Shown here: one piece after another, positions 51,661-58,973 of the stretch
Numbering within the stretch: position 1 is the first letter of the stretch
Layout: each line of letters starts with the position of its first letter
From: an uncultured Dermabacteraceae bacterium
Lineage (GTDB): Bacteria; Actinomycetota; Actinomycetes; Actinomycetales; Dermabacteraceae
Length of the DNA: 64,000 nt
Direction of reading: 5' to 3'
NCBI GenBank assembly: GCA_946223075.1
Contig: CAMILZ010000009.1
Location: 10,319 to 74,318 of the forward strand
Program-made: the position numbers and the translations under genes
The notes under the pieces: model-generated
Seen by the model: only the letters and a program-made list of their open reading frames with translations
Told to the model about the DNA's origin: nothing
The model's database searches: none

Positions 51661-52570
51661 CGGCGAGCTCACCACCCTCGGTTCCTTCACCGTTCTCGCC
51701 GGGATCCTCCGCGGGAAGATCCACGGCACCCTCGTAGCCCGCGGCCTCACAGGCCGCACCGAATCCATCGAGCTTCTTGCGTGAACCGCTCGAATCACGG
51801 TCGCCGTCGAGCACGGAGCGGAACGGCTTCTGGACCTCGATCAGGGCGTTCTTCACGCCCTCGTCATCAACATTGTCAATCTCGTTTTGGAGGAGGTCGT
51901 TGAGGTTCTGCACCTTGGGAAGGTCAGATTTGGGAACGTGCTTCCCGTAAAAGCCCACGGCCTTGAAGGAGTTCGAGGTGAACACGTTGCCGTTGCGGTA
52001 TTCGGTGAAAAGCTGCGGTTTCGTCGCGAGCTCGGCGCACACGAGCTTCGCGGGCTTCTTCCCCTTCTCGCCGGCGCCGCTCGCCCACGTCGCATGAACG
52101 GACATCGGGGCACACGCTGAAGCGAGATTCTCGAGCTCTCCCTTGAAACCTTCGATGTCGGCGTCCTTGCCCTTCGAGGATTCGTTCTCGATCCATGCGG
52201 CTACCTTGTCCGCGGCGCCCTTCACATCCTCGGTGGACTCGTCGAACGTTCCGCGCAACTCCTCGGCAGCGCTCTGGAACAGGTACTCGTTCGTGCCGCC
52301 GATCGCGAGCGCGCTCGCCCCCATGCCAATCACCTGGAAGTAGGCGGGCGACACGTAATCGGGATCGCCAAAGAACTGGATGCACGCGTACTCGGTCGCG
52401 GGGTCGACGTCAGGCTTCTTGGCCTCGACCTTCGTCACCTTCACGGTGCTTTCGCCGCCGGGTGCTTCGGCACCGTTCGAACCGAGCGCATCGCAGCCCG
52501 CAGCGCCGAGCGCAACAAGCCCCGCCGCACCGAACGCGGCGAGAGGACGAAAAATACGGGAGAGCATCAT
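51653..52570 (-). CDS. Lipoprotein of unknown function inserted upstream of rimM
   Basis: This 305-residue protein has a lipobox LGAAGC near residue 26 after a hydrophobic run, so it is a membrane-anchored lipoprotein. The mature part is acidic, largely helical, with three or four Cys residues, and ends in a Gly/Glu-rich tail. I recognise no domain. The ATG at 52570 has GAGG five bases upstream; an ATG one codon later is possible. It sits between khpA and rimM with a strong terminator just upstream and an 8-bp overlap with rimM downstream. It therefore probably has its own promoter and carries rimM-trmD with it. Confidence 0.82.
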   Translation of the reverse strand: MMLSRIFRPLAAFGAAGLVALGAAGCDALGSNGAEAPGGESTVKVTKVEAKKPDVDPATEYACIQFFGDPDYVSPAYFQVIGMGASALAIGGTNEYLFQSAAEELRGTFDESTEDVKGAADKVAAWIENESSKGKDADIEGFKGELENLASACAPMSVHATWASGAGEKGKKPAKLVCAELATKPQLFTEYRNGNVFTSNSFKAVGFYGKHVPKSDLPKVQNLNDLLQNEIDNVDDEGVKNALIEVQKPFRSVLDGDRDSSGSRKKLDGFGAACEAAGYEGAVDLPAEDPGENGEGTEGGELAGE

Positions 52571-52601
52571 GGAATCCTCACTCACGGGTCTCATAAGAAA
52601 A

Positions 52602-52638
52602 GGCGGCAGCCGCGCCACACAGTAGCGATGCTGCCGCC
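52602..52638 (-). terminator. Terminator after khpA
   Basis: GGCGGCAGC (52602-52610) pairs perfectly with GCTGCCGCC (52630-52638). On the minus strand the stem is followed by TTTTCTT. It lies 20 bp after the khpA stop and before the lipoprotein gene, and so should end the rpsP-khpA transcript. Confidence 0.88.
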
Positions 52639-52657
52639 TCGAGGTGAACTTTCACCG

Positions 52658-52900
52658 TTAACGCTTGTCGGTGTCCACGATGTCCACGCGAATATCGTCG
52701 TCGGACAGAGCCGTGGTCACGGTGCGCAGCGCGCGGGCCGTGCGGCCCGAGCGCCCGATCACGCGCCCGAGGTCATCGGGGTGAACGCGCACTTCAAGGA
52801 GCGGCCCCCGGCGGGTCGACTTCTCCTTGACGCGAACGTCATCGGGGTTGTCGACGATCCCGCACACGAGGTGCGCGAGAGCTTCGGCGCGAGCGCTCAT
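52658..52900 (-). CDS. khpA: KH-domain RNA-binding protein KhpA
   Basis: This 80-residue protein is a single KH domain with the GRVIGRSGRTARALR loop (the G-x-x-G element). KhpA proteins bind RNA and with KhpB influence cell division in Gram-positive bacteria. It starts two bases after the rpsP stop, so the two are coupled. rpsP-khpA-rimM-trmD is the usual order, broken here after khpA. Confidence 0.92.
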   Translation of the reverse strand: MSARAEALAHLVCGIVDNPDDVRVKEKSTRRGPLLEVRVHPDDLGRVIGRSGRTARALRTVTTALSDDDIRVDIVDTDKR

Positions 52901-52902
52901 GC

Positions 52903-53403
52903 TCAGGCCTCTTCGGTGGTCTCTTCGGAAGTCTCGGCGTCAGCGCCCTCAGCCGATTCCTCGGAGGACTCGGCGTTCTCGGCAGCCTCGGCGGCTTCCT
53001 TCTCGGCAGCGGCTTCGGCCTCAGCCTTTTCCTTGGCAGCCTTGACCTCTTCACGCTTTTCAGCGGCGGCCTTGTCGGCGGCAGCGATGCGCTCTTCGGC
53101 GCTTGCCTTCGCTTCCTTGGTCTTGAGGGTGCCTTCGGTGCCCTCTTCGCCCTTGAACTTTGCCCACTCGCCGGTGACCTTGAGGATCGCGGCGACCTGG
53201 TCGCTCGTCTGAGCGCCCACGCCGAGCCAGTACTGCGCGCGCTCCGAGTCGATTTCCATGAACGAGGGCTGCTCGTTCGGGTTGTACTTGCCGATCTCTT
53301 CGATCACGGCGCCGTCGCGCTTCTTGCGCGAGTCAACAACAACGATGCGGTAAACCGGTGCATGGACCTTGCCCATGCGCTTAAGACGAATCTTGACGGC
53401 CAC
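52903..53403 (-). CDS. rpsP: 30S ribosomal protein S16
   Basis: This 166-residue protein has the S16 core (about 1-80, IRLKRMGKVHAPVYRIVVVD and IGKYNPNEQP) followed by an 80-residue Ala/Glu/Lys-rich, probably helical tail. The tail is longer than in E. coli but similar to other Actinobacteria. It starts with GTG after GAAGGAGAG. A 215-bp gap lies upstream and should contain its promoter. Confidence 0.95.
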   Translation of the reverse strand: MAVKIRLKRMGKVHAPVYRIVVVDSRKKRDGAVIEEIGKYNPNEQPSFMEIDSERAQYWLGVGAQTSDQVAAILKVTGEWAKFKGEEGTEGTLKTKEAKASAEERIAAADKAAAEKREEVKAAKEKAEAEAAAEKEAAEAAENAESSEESAEGADAETSEETTEEA

Positions 53404-53618
53404 GAGGCTGTCTCTCCTTCTGCATAAGAATGGGTGAGAATCGCGCGGCCCGTGGGGTCAACATAAGCTACGCGTTCCTCGGCTGGACGCGCCCGGCCGG
53501 GTAGAGGGCTCCGGTGCGGGCACATACAAAGGTCAATTATGCCCGAAAATGCTCCCTCGGCGAAAGGCCGAAGCGTGTGCCACCGGGCACAGTTAAGGTT
53601 CCGACGGCCCCTTCGCCC

Positions 53619-54260
53619 CTACTGTTCCTCACCCGAGAGTGGCGCGGAGCAGTGGTCGGAAATACTGAGCGCAAGAAAACGGTCGACGGCGAAGGCCGGG
53701 TACCCCTCGCCCTCGTCCCCTTCGCCGCTCTCCCAGTCTCCAAGCCGCACGAGGCAAAGGGCATCGCGGAAGGTGCGAAGTTTCCGGTGCGTCTCGTGGG
53801 TGTCGCCGGCCCTCGCGATCGCGCGGAACTCGGCGAGCGCCTCTTCCACACTTGCGCGCTCGTAAAGCTTCACGCTTCCGCCCGCCGCACAGGCCTGAGC
53901 CGCCTCCCACGTGAGCGGGCGGTGTGCCGCGAGGAAATCATCCACACCGATCACGAGGGCGTTCAGTTCACTGAGCGGATCGGCCCGTAGTTCGCGCACG
54001 ATCGCCGCAAGAGCTTCGCTCACTGCCTCGGCTTCGTAGCCTTCGCGCATGAAGCCCACGCCCGGAAACGACTTCGCCTCGATGCGCTCGGCGAGGGCAA
54101 CGGAACGCTCGACATCGCCTTCGGTGAGGACGAGTTCTTCGTCGAGCATGTCGAGAAAACGATCGACGTCCTCGATGCAATAGCGCGCGCCGCGCCTCGA
54201 CGTGGGGAATCGAAGCCCCGAGGTGAGCGCGGGAAGGCTGCCGGTCGTGACGGTGGACAT
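53619..54260 (-). CDS. DivIVA-like repeat protein
   Basis: This 213-residue soluble protein contains two DivIVA-type motifs: FPTSRRGARYCIEDVDRFL at about 18-36 and SFPGVGFMREGYEAEAVSEAL further on. The spacing and pattern resemble the smaller DivIVA-repeat protein between rlmN and rseP, so the two are probably paralogues. The remainder is helical with no recognised domain. The ATG follows the ffh stop by 5 bp, so it is likely co-transcribed with ffh. The call is by motif similarity only. Confidence 0.65.
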   Translation of the reverse strand: MSTVTTGSLPALTSGLRFPTSRRGARYCIEDVDRFLDMLDEELVLTEGDVERSVALAERIEAKSFPGVGFMREGYEAEAVSEALAAIVRELRADPLSELNALVIGVDDFLAAHRPLTWEAAQACAAGGSVKLYERASVEEALAEFRAIARAGDTHETHRKLRTFRDALCLVRLGDWESGEGDEGEGYPAFAVDRFLALSISDHCSAPLSGEEQ

Positions 54261-54265
54261 GCGCG

Positions 54266-55858
54266 CTACTTCCCGAGCATCTTGCGAAGTTCGGGCGGAA
54301 GCTGGTTCATGTCGAGGTTCGACAGGTCCGCGCCGCCGTCGGAACCCTGCCCTGCGCCGCCGAACGCGCCGCCGCCACCGAAGGCCGCACCCTTCTTCTG
54401 TGCCTGCTGCTCAGCCCACGCCTTTTCTTCGGCCGCGCGCTTTGCGGGGTTGCCGGAACGAGACTTTTTCTTGTTCTTCTTCGGGGACTGCATGCGACCC
54501 CGAGACTTCTTGCCGAAGCCCATGCCCGGGGCACCCATCGCACCCCCGCCGGCCATGCTGCGGCCCACCGAACCCATCATCTTCTGCATCTGCTTGAACT
54601 GGTCGAGAAGACGGTTCACCTCGGTCACGGTCGTGCCCGAACCTTTGGCGATACGCGCACGGCGCGAGCCGTTGATCTCTTTCGGGTTGGCGCGCTCGAA
54701 CGGTGTCATCGACTGCACCATCGCCTCGATACGCGTGATCATCGAGTCGTCGAACTGGTCGATCGCCTGCTTGTACTGGCGCATGTTCGGCATCATGCCG
54801 AGCATCTTCTTCATCGAGCCCATCGACTTGATCTGCTGGAGCATCGACATGAAATCGTTGAGGTTGAAGTCCTCGCCCTGCGCGAGCTTCGAGGCGACCT
54901 TCTCGGCCTCCTCGCGGTCCATGCGCTTCTCGGCCTGCTCGATGAGGGTGAGCACATCGCCCATGTCGAGGATGCGGTTCGCCATGCGGTCCGGGTGGAA
55001 GCGCTCAAAATCGCCGAGGGCCTCACCCGTCGAGGCGAACAGGATCGGGCGGTCGGTGATGCCCGTGACCGAAAGCGCCGCGCCGCCTCGCGCATCGCCA
55101 TCGAGCTTCGAGAGCACAACGCCCGTGAAGCCCACGCCATCGCGGAAGGCTTCGGCAACGCGCGCGGCGTCCTGACCGATCATCGCGTCGACAACGAAGA
55201 GGGTGTTGTGAGGCTCCACGGCGTCACGGATGTCGCGCGCCTGCTGCATCATTTCCTCGTCAACACCGAGACGACCCGCGGTATCGACGATCACGACGTC
55301 GTGCTGCTCGCGCGCCGCGGTCGCCACACCGTCGAGGGCCACAACGACCGGGTCACCCACACCGTTGCCGGGCTCGGGAGCGAACACCTTGACACCCGCG
55401 CGCTCACCGACGATCTGGAGCTGGTTCACGGCGTTCGGGCGCTGAAGGTCCGAAGCGACGAGGAGCGGCGTGTGCCCCTCTTCCTTGAGGTGCTTCGCGA
55501 GCTTGCCCGCGAGGGTCGTTTTACCGGCGCCCTGGAGGCCCGCGAGCATGATCACGGTCGGCGGGTTCTTCGCGAACTGGAGCTGGCCGGTGGCGCCGCC
55601 GAGAACCTCGACGAGCTCGGCGTGGACGATCTTGACGACCTGCTGCGCGGGATTCAGCGCCTTCGACACCTCGGCGCCGAGGGCGCGTTCGCGCACGCGC
55701 GAGGCGAACTGCCGAACAACGGGAACCGCGACGTCCGCATCGAGCAGCGCACGGCGGATCTCGCGCACGGTCTTGTCGATATCGGCCTCGGTGAGGCGGC
55801 CCTGGCCGCGCAGGCCCTTGAGGGTCTTACTGATGCGATCGGAAAGATTGTCAAACAC
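54266..55858 (-). CDS. ffh: Signal recognition particle protein Ffh
   Basis: This 530-residue GTPase binds signal peptides and 4.5S RNA for co-translational membrane targeting. The NG domain has GLQGAGKTT (G1), VIVDTAGR (G3) and LSKLDGDARGG (G4), and the C-terminal M domain is rich in Met with the SRP-RNA-binding segment. The Gly/Gln-rich tail is longer than in E. coli. The start is GTG with GAGG upstream. It follows ftsY, its receptor, after a hairpin. Confidence 0.96.
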   Translation of the reverse strand: MFDNLSDRISKTLKGLRGQGRLTEADIDKTVREIRRALLDADVAVPVVRQFASRVRERALGAEVSKALNPAQQVVKIVHAELVEVLGGATGQLQFAKNPPTVIMLAGLQGAGKTTLAGKLAKHLKEEGHTPLLVASDLQRPNAVNQLQIVGERAGVKVFAPEPGNGVGDPVVVALDGVATAAREQHDVVIVDTAGRLGVDEEMMQQARDIRDAVEPHNTLFVVDAMIGQDAARVAEAFRDGVGFTGVVLSKLDGDARGGAALSVTGITDRPILFASTGEALGDFERFHPDRMANRILDMGDVLTLIEQAEKRMDREEAEKVASKLAQGEDFNLNDFMSMLQQIKSMGSMKKMLGMMPNMRQYKQAIDQFDDSMITRIEAMVQSMTPFERANPKEINGSRRARIAKGSGTTVTEVNRLLDQFKQMQKMMGSVGRSMAGGGAMGAPGMGFGKKSRGRMQSPKKNKKKSRSGNPAKRAAEEKAWAEQQAQKKGAAFGGGGAFGGAGQGSDGGADLSNLDMNQLPPELRKMLGK

Positions 55859-55927
55859 GAAAAATTAGCCTCGGGAAAAATTGGGGCGGCGAGCGAGGTG
55901 ACGGCGCGCACCCGTGGGGGCGCACCT

Positions 55928-55978
55928 CGCGAGCCGGAGCGCACCCATTGTAACGGGGTGGGTGCGCTCCGGCTCGCG
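55928..55978. terminator. Perfect 19-bp inverted repeat between ftsY and ffh
   Basis: Arms 55928-55946 and 55960-55978 pair without a mismatch around a 13-nt loop. It lies 18 bp after the ftsY stop and 70 bp before ffh. No T-run follows on the minus strand, so it may terminate ftsY transcripts by a GC-rich mechanism or act on ffh expression. Confidence 0.75.
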
Positions 55979-55996
55979 TAAAAGAGGTGAGTGTAA

Positions 55997-57589
55997 CTAC
56001 TCGAGAAGGGCGTCCACGAAACCGTAGGGATCAAACGGCGTGAGGTCGTCCATGCCCTCGCCAAGACCCACGAGTTTGACGGGCACGCCGAGCTCACGCT
56101 GCACGTTGACAACGATGCCGCCCTTTGCGGTGCCGTCGAGCTTCGTGAGCGCGATACCCGTGACGTTCACGGCCTCCGCGAACACGCGCGCTTGCTGCAT
56201 GCCGTTTTGGCCGGTCGTCGCGTCGAGAACGAGGAGGACCTCCTGGATTTCGGCACCCTTGAGGGCCTTCGAGGCGACGCGGCGGATCTTGCCGAGCTCA
56301 TCCATGAGGCCCTTCTTGTTCTGGAGGCGGCCCGCGGTGTCGATCACCACGACGTCGACGCCCTGGTCGATGCCTTCCTGGACGGCATCGAACGCCACCG
56401 AGGCGGGGTCGGCGTTTTCGCGCTCGCTGCGCACCGTCGTGACACCCACGCGCTCGCCCCACGTTTGCAGCTGATCGGCGGCCGCGGCGCGGAAGGTATC
56501 GGCAGCGCCGAACAGTACCGTGCGCCCTTCGGCGATGAGCACGCGGCCGAACTTCCCGGTCGTCGTGGTCTTCCCCGTGCCGTTGACGCCCACCATCATG
56601 ACGACGCTCGGCACCATCGATCCGTCGGGTGCCTCGATCGCGCTCGCCGCGAGACGGCGGTCGAGATCGGGATCGACGAGCTTCACGAGCTCTTCGCGCA
56701 GGATCTCGCGAATCGCGTCGGGGTCCTTCGTGTTGAGAACCTGCACGCGCTCGCGAAGCGCGTCCATGAGTTCATCGGTCGCATCCGGGCCGAGATCGGC
56801 CATGAGGAGCGTTTCCTCGATCTCGTCCCACGTGTCCATGTCGATCGTGCCGCTCGTGAGCAGCGCGAGGATGCCGCGGCCAATCGACCCGGAGCGCTGG
56901 AGCCGCTCGCGAAGGCGCACCATGCGATCGGCGGTCGGTTCGGGGGTTTCGACTGGGGCGTGGGGCTCGGCCTCAACCTCGGGGGTTTCGGCTGGCGCGG
57001 GCTCCGCTGCGGGCGCGGCAGCTTCGGCCGGCTGAGCGGGTTCTGCGGGTGTCACCGGCTCACTCGGCTCGGCGGTGACTTCGGGCTCGCGCGGTTCAGC
57101 GGGCGCAGTGGCCTCAGCAGAGTCGACGCGTTCGGCAGGCTCTGCCGGCGCCGCGGCAGGCGCGCCAGTGTCGGGCTCAGCAGTTTCGCGTGGTGCGGTA
57201 GGTGCGGCAGTGGCCGCTTCAGTGGCGGCACTCGGGTCCGACGCTTGCGCGCCCACCTCGTGCGAACCCTCGCGCGCGGCGGGTGCCTGGGAAGCGTCGG
57301 AGGCATCGTCCTTGCCTTCCGCGACCTCTTGTTCACGAGCGGGCCTCTTAGCGGGCGCCGAGAGGGTGTCGCCCCAGGTGGGGGCCGCGGGGCGCTCCGG
57401 CCTCGACGGCTTCTTGCCCTCGCTCGTCGCGTCCTTCTCGGGGGCGCCCTTCGCCCCGTTCTGGTCGGTCTTGCTGGTCTCGTCGGTATCGCTTCCCGAC
57501 GGCCGCGTGAGCGCCCACAGTCCCGCCGCGATGACGGCGACACCGCCGCCGCTCGCGACGAGGGTCAAAATAAGTTCGTTTAAGTCCAT
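55997..57589 (-). CDS. ftsY: Signal recognition particle receptor FtsY
   Basis: This 530-residue protein docks SRP-ribosome complexes at the membrane. A single N-terminal hydrophobic segment is followed by a long Ala/Pro/Glu-rich acidic linker (about 30-215) and the NG GTPase domain. The GTPase motifs are GVNGTGKTTTTGK (G1), VVIDTAGRLQ (G3) and LTKLDGTAKGG (G4). The ATG at 57589 follows GGGAGG at four bases. Two dispersed 10-mer copies lie in the linker, in opposite orientation and different reading frames. It is paired with ffh downstream. Confidence 0.95.
   Translation of the reverse strand: MDLNELILTLVASGGGVAVIAAGLWALTRPSGSDTDETSKTDQNGAKGAPEKDATSEGKKPSRPERPAAPTWGDTLSAPAKRPAREQEVAEGKDDASDASQAPAAREGSHEVGAQASDPSAATEAATAAPTAPRETAEPDTGAPAAAPAEPAERVDSAEATAPAEPREPEVTAEPSEPVTPAEPAQPAEAAAPAAEPAPAETPEVEAEPHAPVETPEPTADRMVRLRERLQRSGSIGRGILALLTSGTIDMDTWDEIEETLLMADLGPDATDELMDALRERVQVLNTKDPDAIREILREELVKLVDPDLDRRLAASAIEAPDGSMVPSVVMMVGVNGTGKTTTTGKFGRVLIAEGRTVLFGAADTFRAAAADQLQTWGERVGVTTVRSERENADPASVAFDAVQEGIDQGVDVVVIDTAGRLQNKKGLMDELGKIRRVASKALKGAEIQEVLLVLDATTGQNGMQQARVFAEAVNVTGIALTKLDGTAKGGIVVNVQRELGVPVKLVGLGEGMDDLTPFDPYGFVDALLE
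57237..57246 (+). repeat. Dispersed 10-mer TCCGACGCTT, copy 9
   Basis: An exact copy. In ftsY it is read as Gln-Ala-Ser-Asp in the acidic linker. Confidence 0.8.
57292..57301 (-). repeat. Dispersed 10-mer TCCGACGCTT, copy 10
   Basis: An exact copy, 46 bp from copy 9 and inverted to it, read as Ser-Asp-Ala-Ser in the ftsY linker. Confidence 0.8.
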
Positions 57590-57607
57590 CGGCCCTCCCT
57601 TAAACAC

Positions 57608-57629
57608 CCGCGCGCGAAAAAGCGCGCGG
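57608..57629 (-). promoter_or_regulatory. Hairpin just upstream of ftsY
   Basis: CCGCGCGC and GCGCGCGG form an 8-bp stem with a loop that is TTTTTC on the minus strand, ending about 18 bp before the ftsY ATG. It could influence ftsY translation or mRNA stability. A TACAAT (minus strand, 57645-57650) just above it is a possible -10 box. Confidence 0.4.
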
Positions 57630-57659
57630 CAGAGACTTCCTCGTTATTGTACGGAAAAG

Positions 57660-57679
57660 GCCCGCGCGGGGGCGCGGGC
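57660..57679 (-). terminator. Terminator of the small membrane protein gene
   Basis: GCCCGCGC (57660-57667) and GCGCGGGC (57672-57679) form a perfect 8-bp stem with a 4-nt loop, followed on the minus strand by CTTTTCC. It lies 32 bp past the stop of the gene at 57712-58008. Confidence 0.75.
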
Positions 57680-57711
57680 ACGGTCAAGGTGTGAAGACGC
57701 GAAGAAACGCT

Positions 57712-58008
57712 TCAGGATGCGAGGCGAAGCGGCTCGTGCTCGGCCTCAGCTTCGGCCTCGTCGTCACGTGAGGCCTCGCGGCTCGTGCGCGACTCGGAGG
57801 TGGCGCGCCCTTCGCCTTCGCGAAGAGGCCACGCCTGCACGGGGACGCTCGCACGCATCGATGCCGAAGGGGTGCGGCTCACCGCTTTCGGGGAACCCTT
57901 CGTGCGCGTGGGGGCACCGCTCGCCTTCTTCTGCGCCATCACAACAACGGCGATGAGACCCGAGGCCAGCGCCACGGCCACGAGCATGAAGAGAATGACA
58001 GGTTCCAT
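57712..58008 (-). CDS. Small single-helix membrane protein of unknown function
   Basis: This 98-residue protein has one hydrophobic segment at about residues 3-25 and then a polar, Ser/Arg/Glu-rich tail, so it is probably anchored with a cytoplasmic tail. I do not recognise the family. The ATG has GAGG some distance upstream, which is weak. It lies between ndk and ftsY on the same strand and is followed by a terminator, which supports it as a real transcribed gene. A chance open frame is not ruled out. Confidence 0.6.
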   Translation of the reverse strand: MEPVILFMLVAVALASGLIAVVVMAQKKASGAPTRTKGSPKAVSRTPSASMRASVPVQAWPLREGEGRATSESRTSREASRDDEAEAEAEHEPLRLAS

Positions 58009-58126
58009 AGCCGATATTTTGCCTCATCTTTACCTGGAAAATCGCCATTCTCGGCCGCGAGTCCCGAAGCGACGTGTGTTTTTCGCGATAAAGACGCCCG
58101 CACGACGCTCGAGCGTTACGTGCGGT

Positions 58127-58555
58127 TTACGCCGAGAGCGACGGGAACCAAATTTCAATCTCGCGCGCGGCCGATTCAGGGGAATCGGAGCCGTGGATGA
58201 GGTTCTCAATGACGGGCTTATCCCACGCGCGGCCGAGGTCGCCGCGGATCGTCCCGGGGGCGGCCTCCGTCGGCTTCGTCGCGCCCATGAGTGCACGCAT
58301 TCCCGCGATGCATTCCTCTCCCGCCACAACAAGCGCGACGAGCGGGCCCGAACTCATGAATTCAAGCATGGGCGGGAAGAACGGTTTGCCCTCGTGCTCC
58401 GCGTAGTGGGCCGTGAGCTCCTCGCGGCTTGCCGTGCGCTGATCGAGCGCGAGGATGTCGTAGCCTTTTCGCTCGATGCGGCGGATGATGTCACCGCGAA
58501 GCTGGCGCTTCACGGCGTCGGGCTTGAGAAGAATGAGCGTGCGTTCTTGTGTCAT
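58127..58555 (-). CDS. ndk: Nucleoside-diphosphate kinase
   Basis: This 142-residue enzyme transfers phosphate between nucleoside di- and triphosphates. The start ERTLILLKPDAVKR and the catalytic-His motif NLIHGSDSPESA are intact. The length is a few residues above the usual 136-140. The ATG at 58555 follows GAGG at three bases; the frame extends 42 codons upstream with no site. It lies 10 bp after the DUF4233 gene. Confidence 0.95.
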   Translation of the reverse strand: MTQERTLILLKPDAVKRQLRGDIIRRIERKGYDILALDQRTASREELTAHYAEHEGKPFFPPMLEFMSSGPLVALVVAGEECIAGMRALMGATKPTEAAPGTIRGDLGRAWDKPVIENLIHGSDSPESAAREIEIWFPSLSA

Positions 58556-58565
58556 GCACCTCACC

Positions 58566-58973
58566 CTAGCGTGCGCCGGCATCATCTCCCAGAACGCGGC
58601 GATCGATCGCGTCCTTCTCGCGGTCGAGCTGACGGCCCTTGACGACGCCGAGCCAGTAGAGCACCGCGAAAAACGCGCCAACGACGTACATCACGGGAAC
58701 GAAGAGCCCGAACAGGATGAGCGGCACCTGGAGCGCGAGACCGAACCAGTACGGCCAGGCCCTCCCCTTCGAGAGGAGCCGCGCCGCGAGGAGGAAGACG
58801 ATAAGGAGGGCGAGCGCAAGAATCCAGCTCGCGATGCGGGTCTCGGGCGCGAGACCGTGGGCAACGAGGCCGCCGAAGAGTGCCACGAATGCCTCGCAGG
58901 CGAGGGTCGTGGCGCACAGCATGCGCTGCGCGCCCGACTTACGGGTCGAGGGGGTGATGTCCACGGCTTTCAC
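58566..58973 (-). CDS. DUF4233 family membrane protein
   Basis: This 135-residue protein has four hydrophobic segments and the end phrase LYWLGVVKGRQLDREK, as in DUF4233 proteins found between folC and ndk in Actinobacteria. Its ATG overlaps the folC stop by 4 bp, so translation is coupled. The function is unknown. Confidence 0.85.
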   Translation of the reverse strand: MKAVDITPSTRKSGAQRMLCATTLACEAFVALFGGLVAHGLAPETRIASWILALALLIVFLLAARLLSKGRAWPYWFGLALQVPLILFGLFVPVMYVVGAFFAVLYWLGVVKGRQLDREKDAIDRRVLGDDAGAR

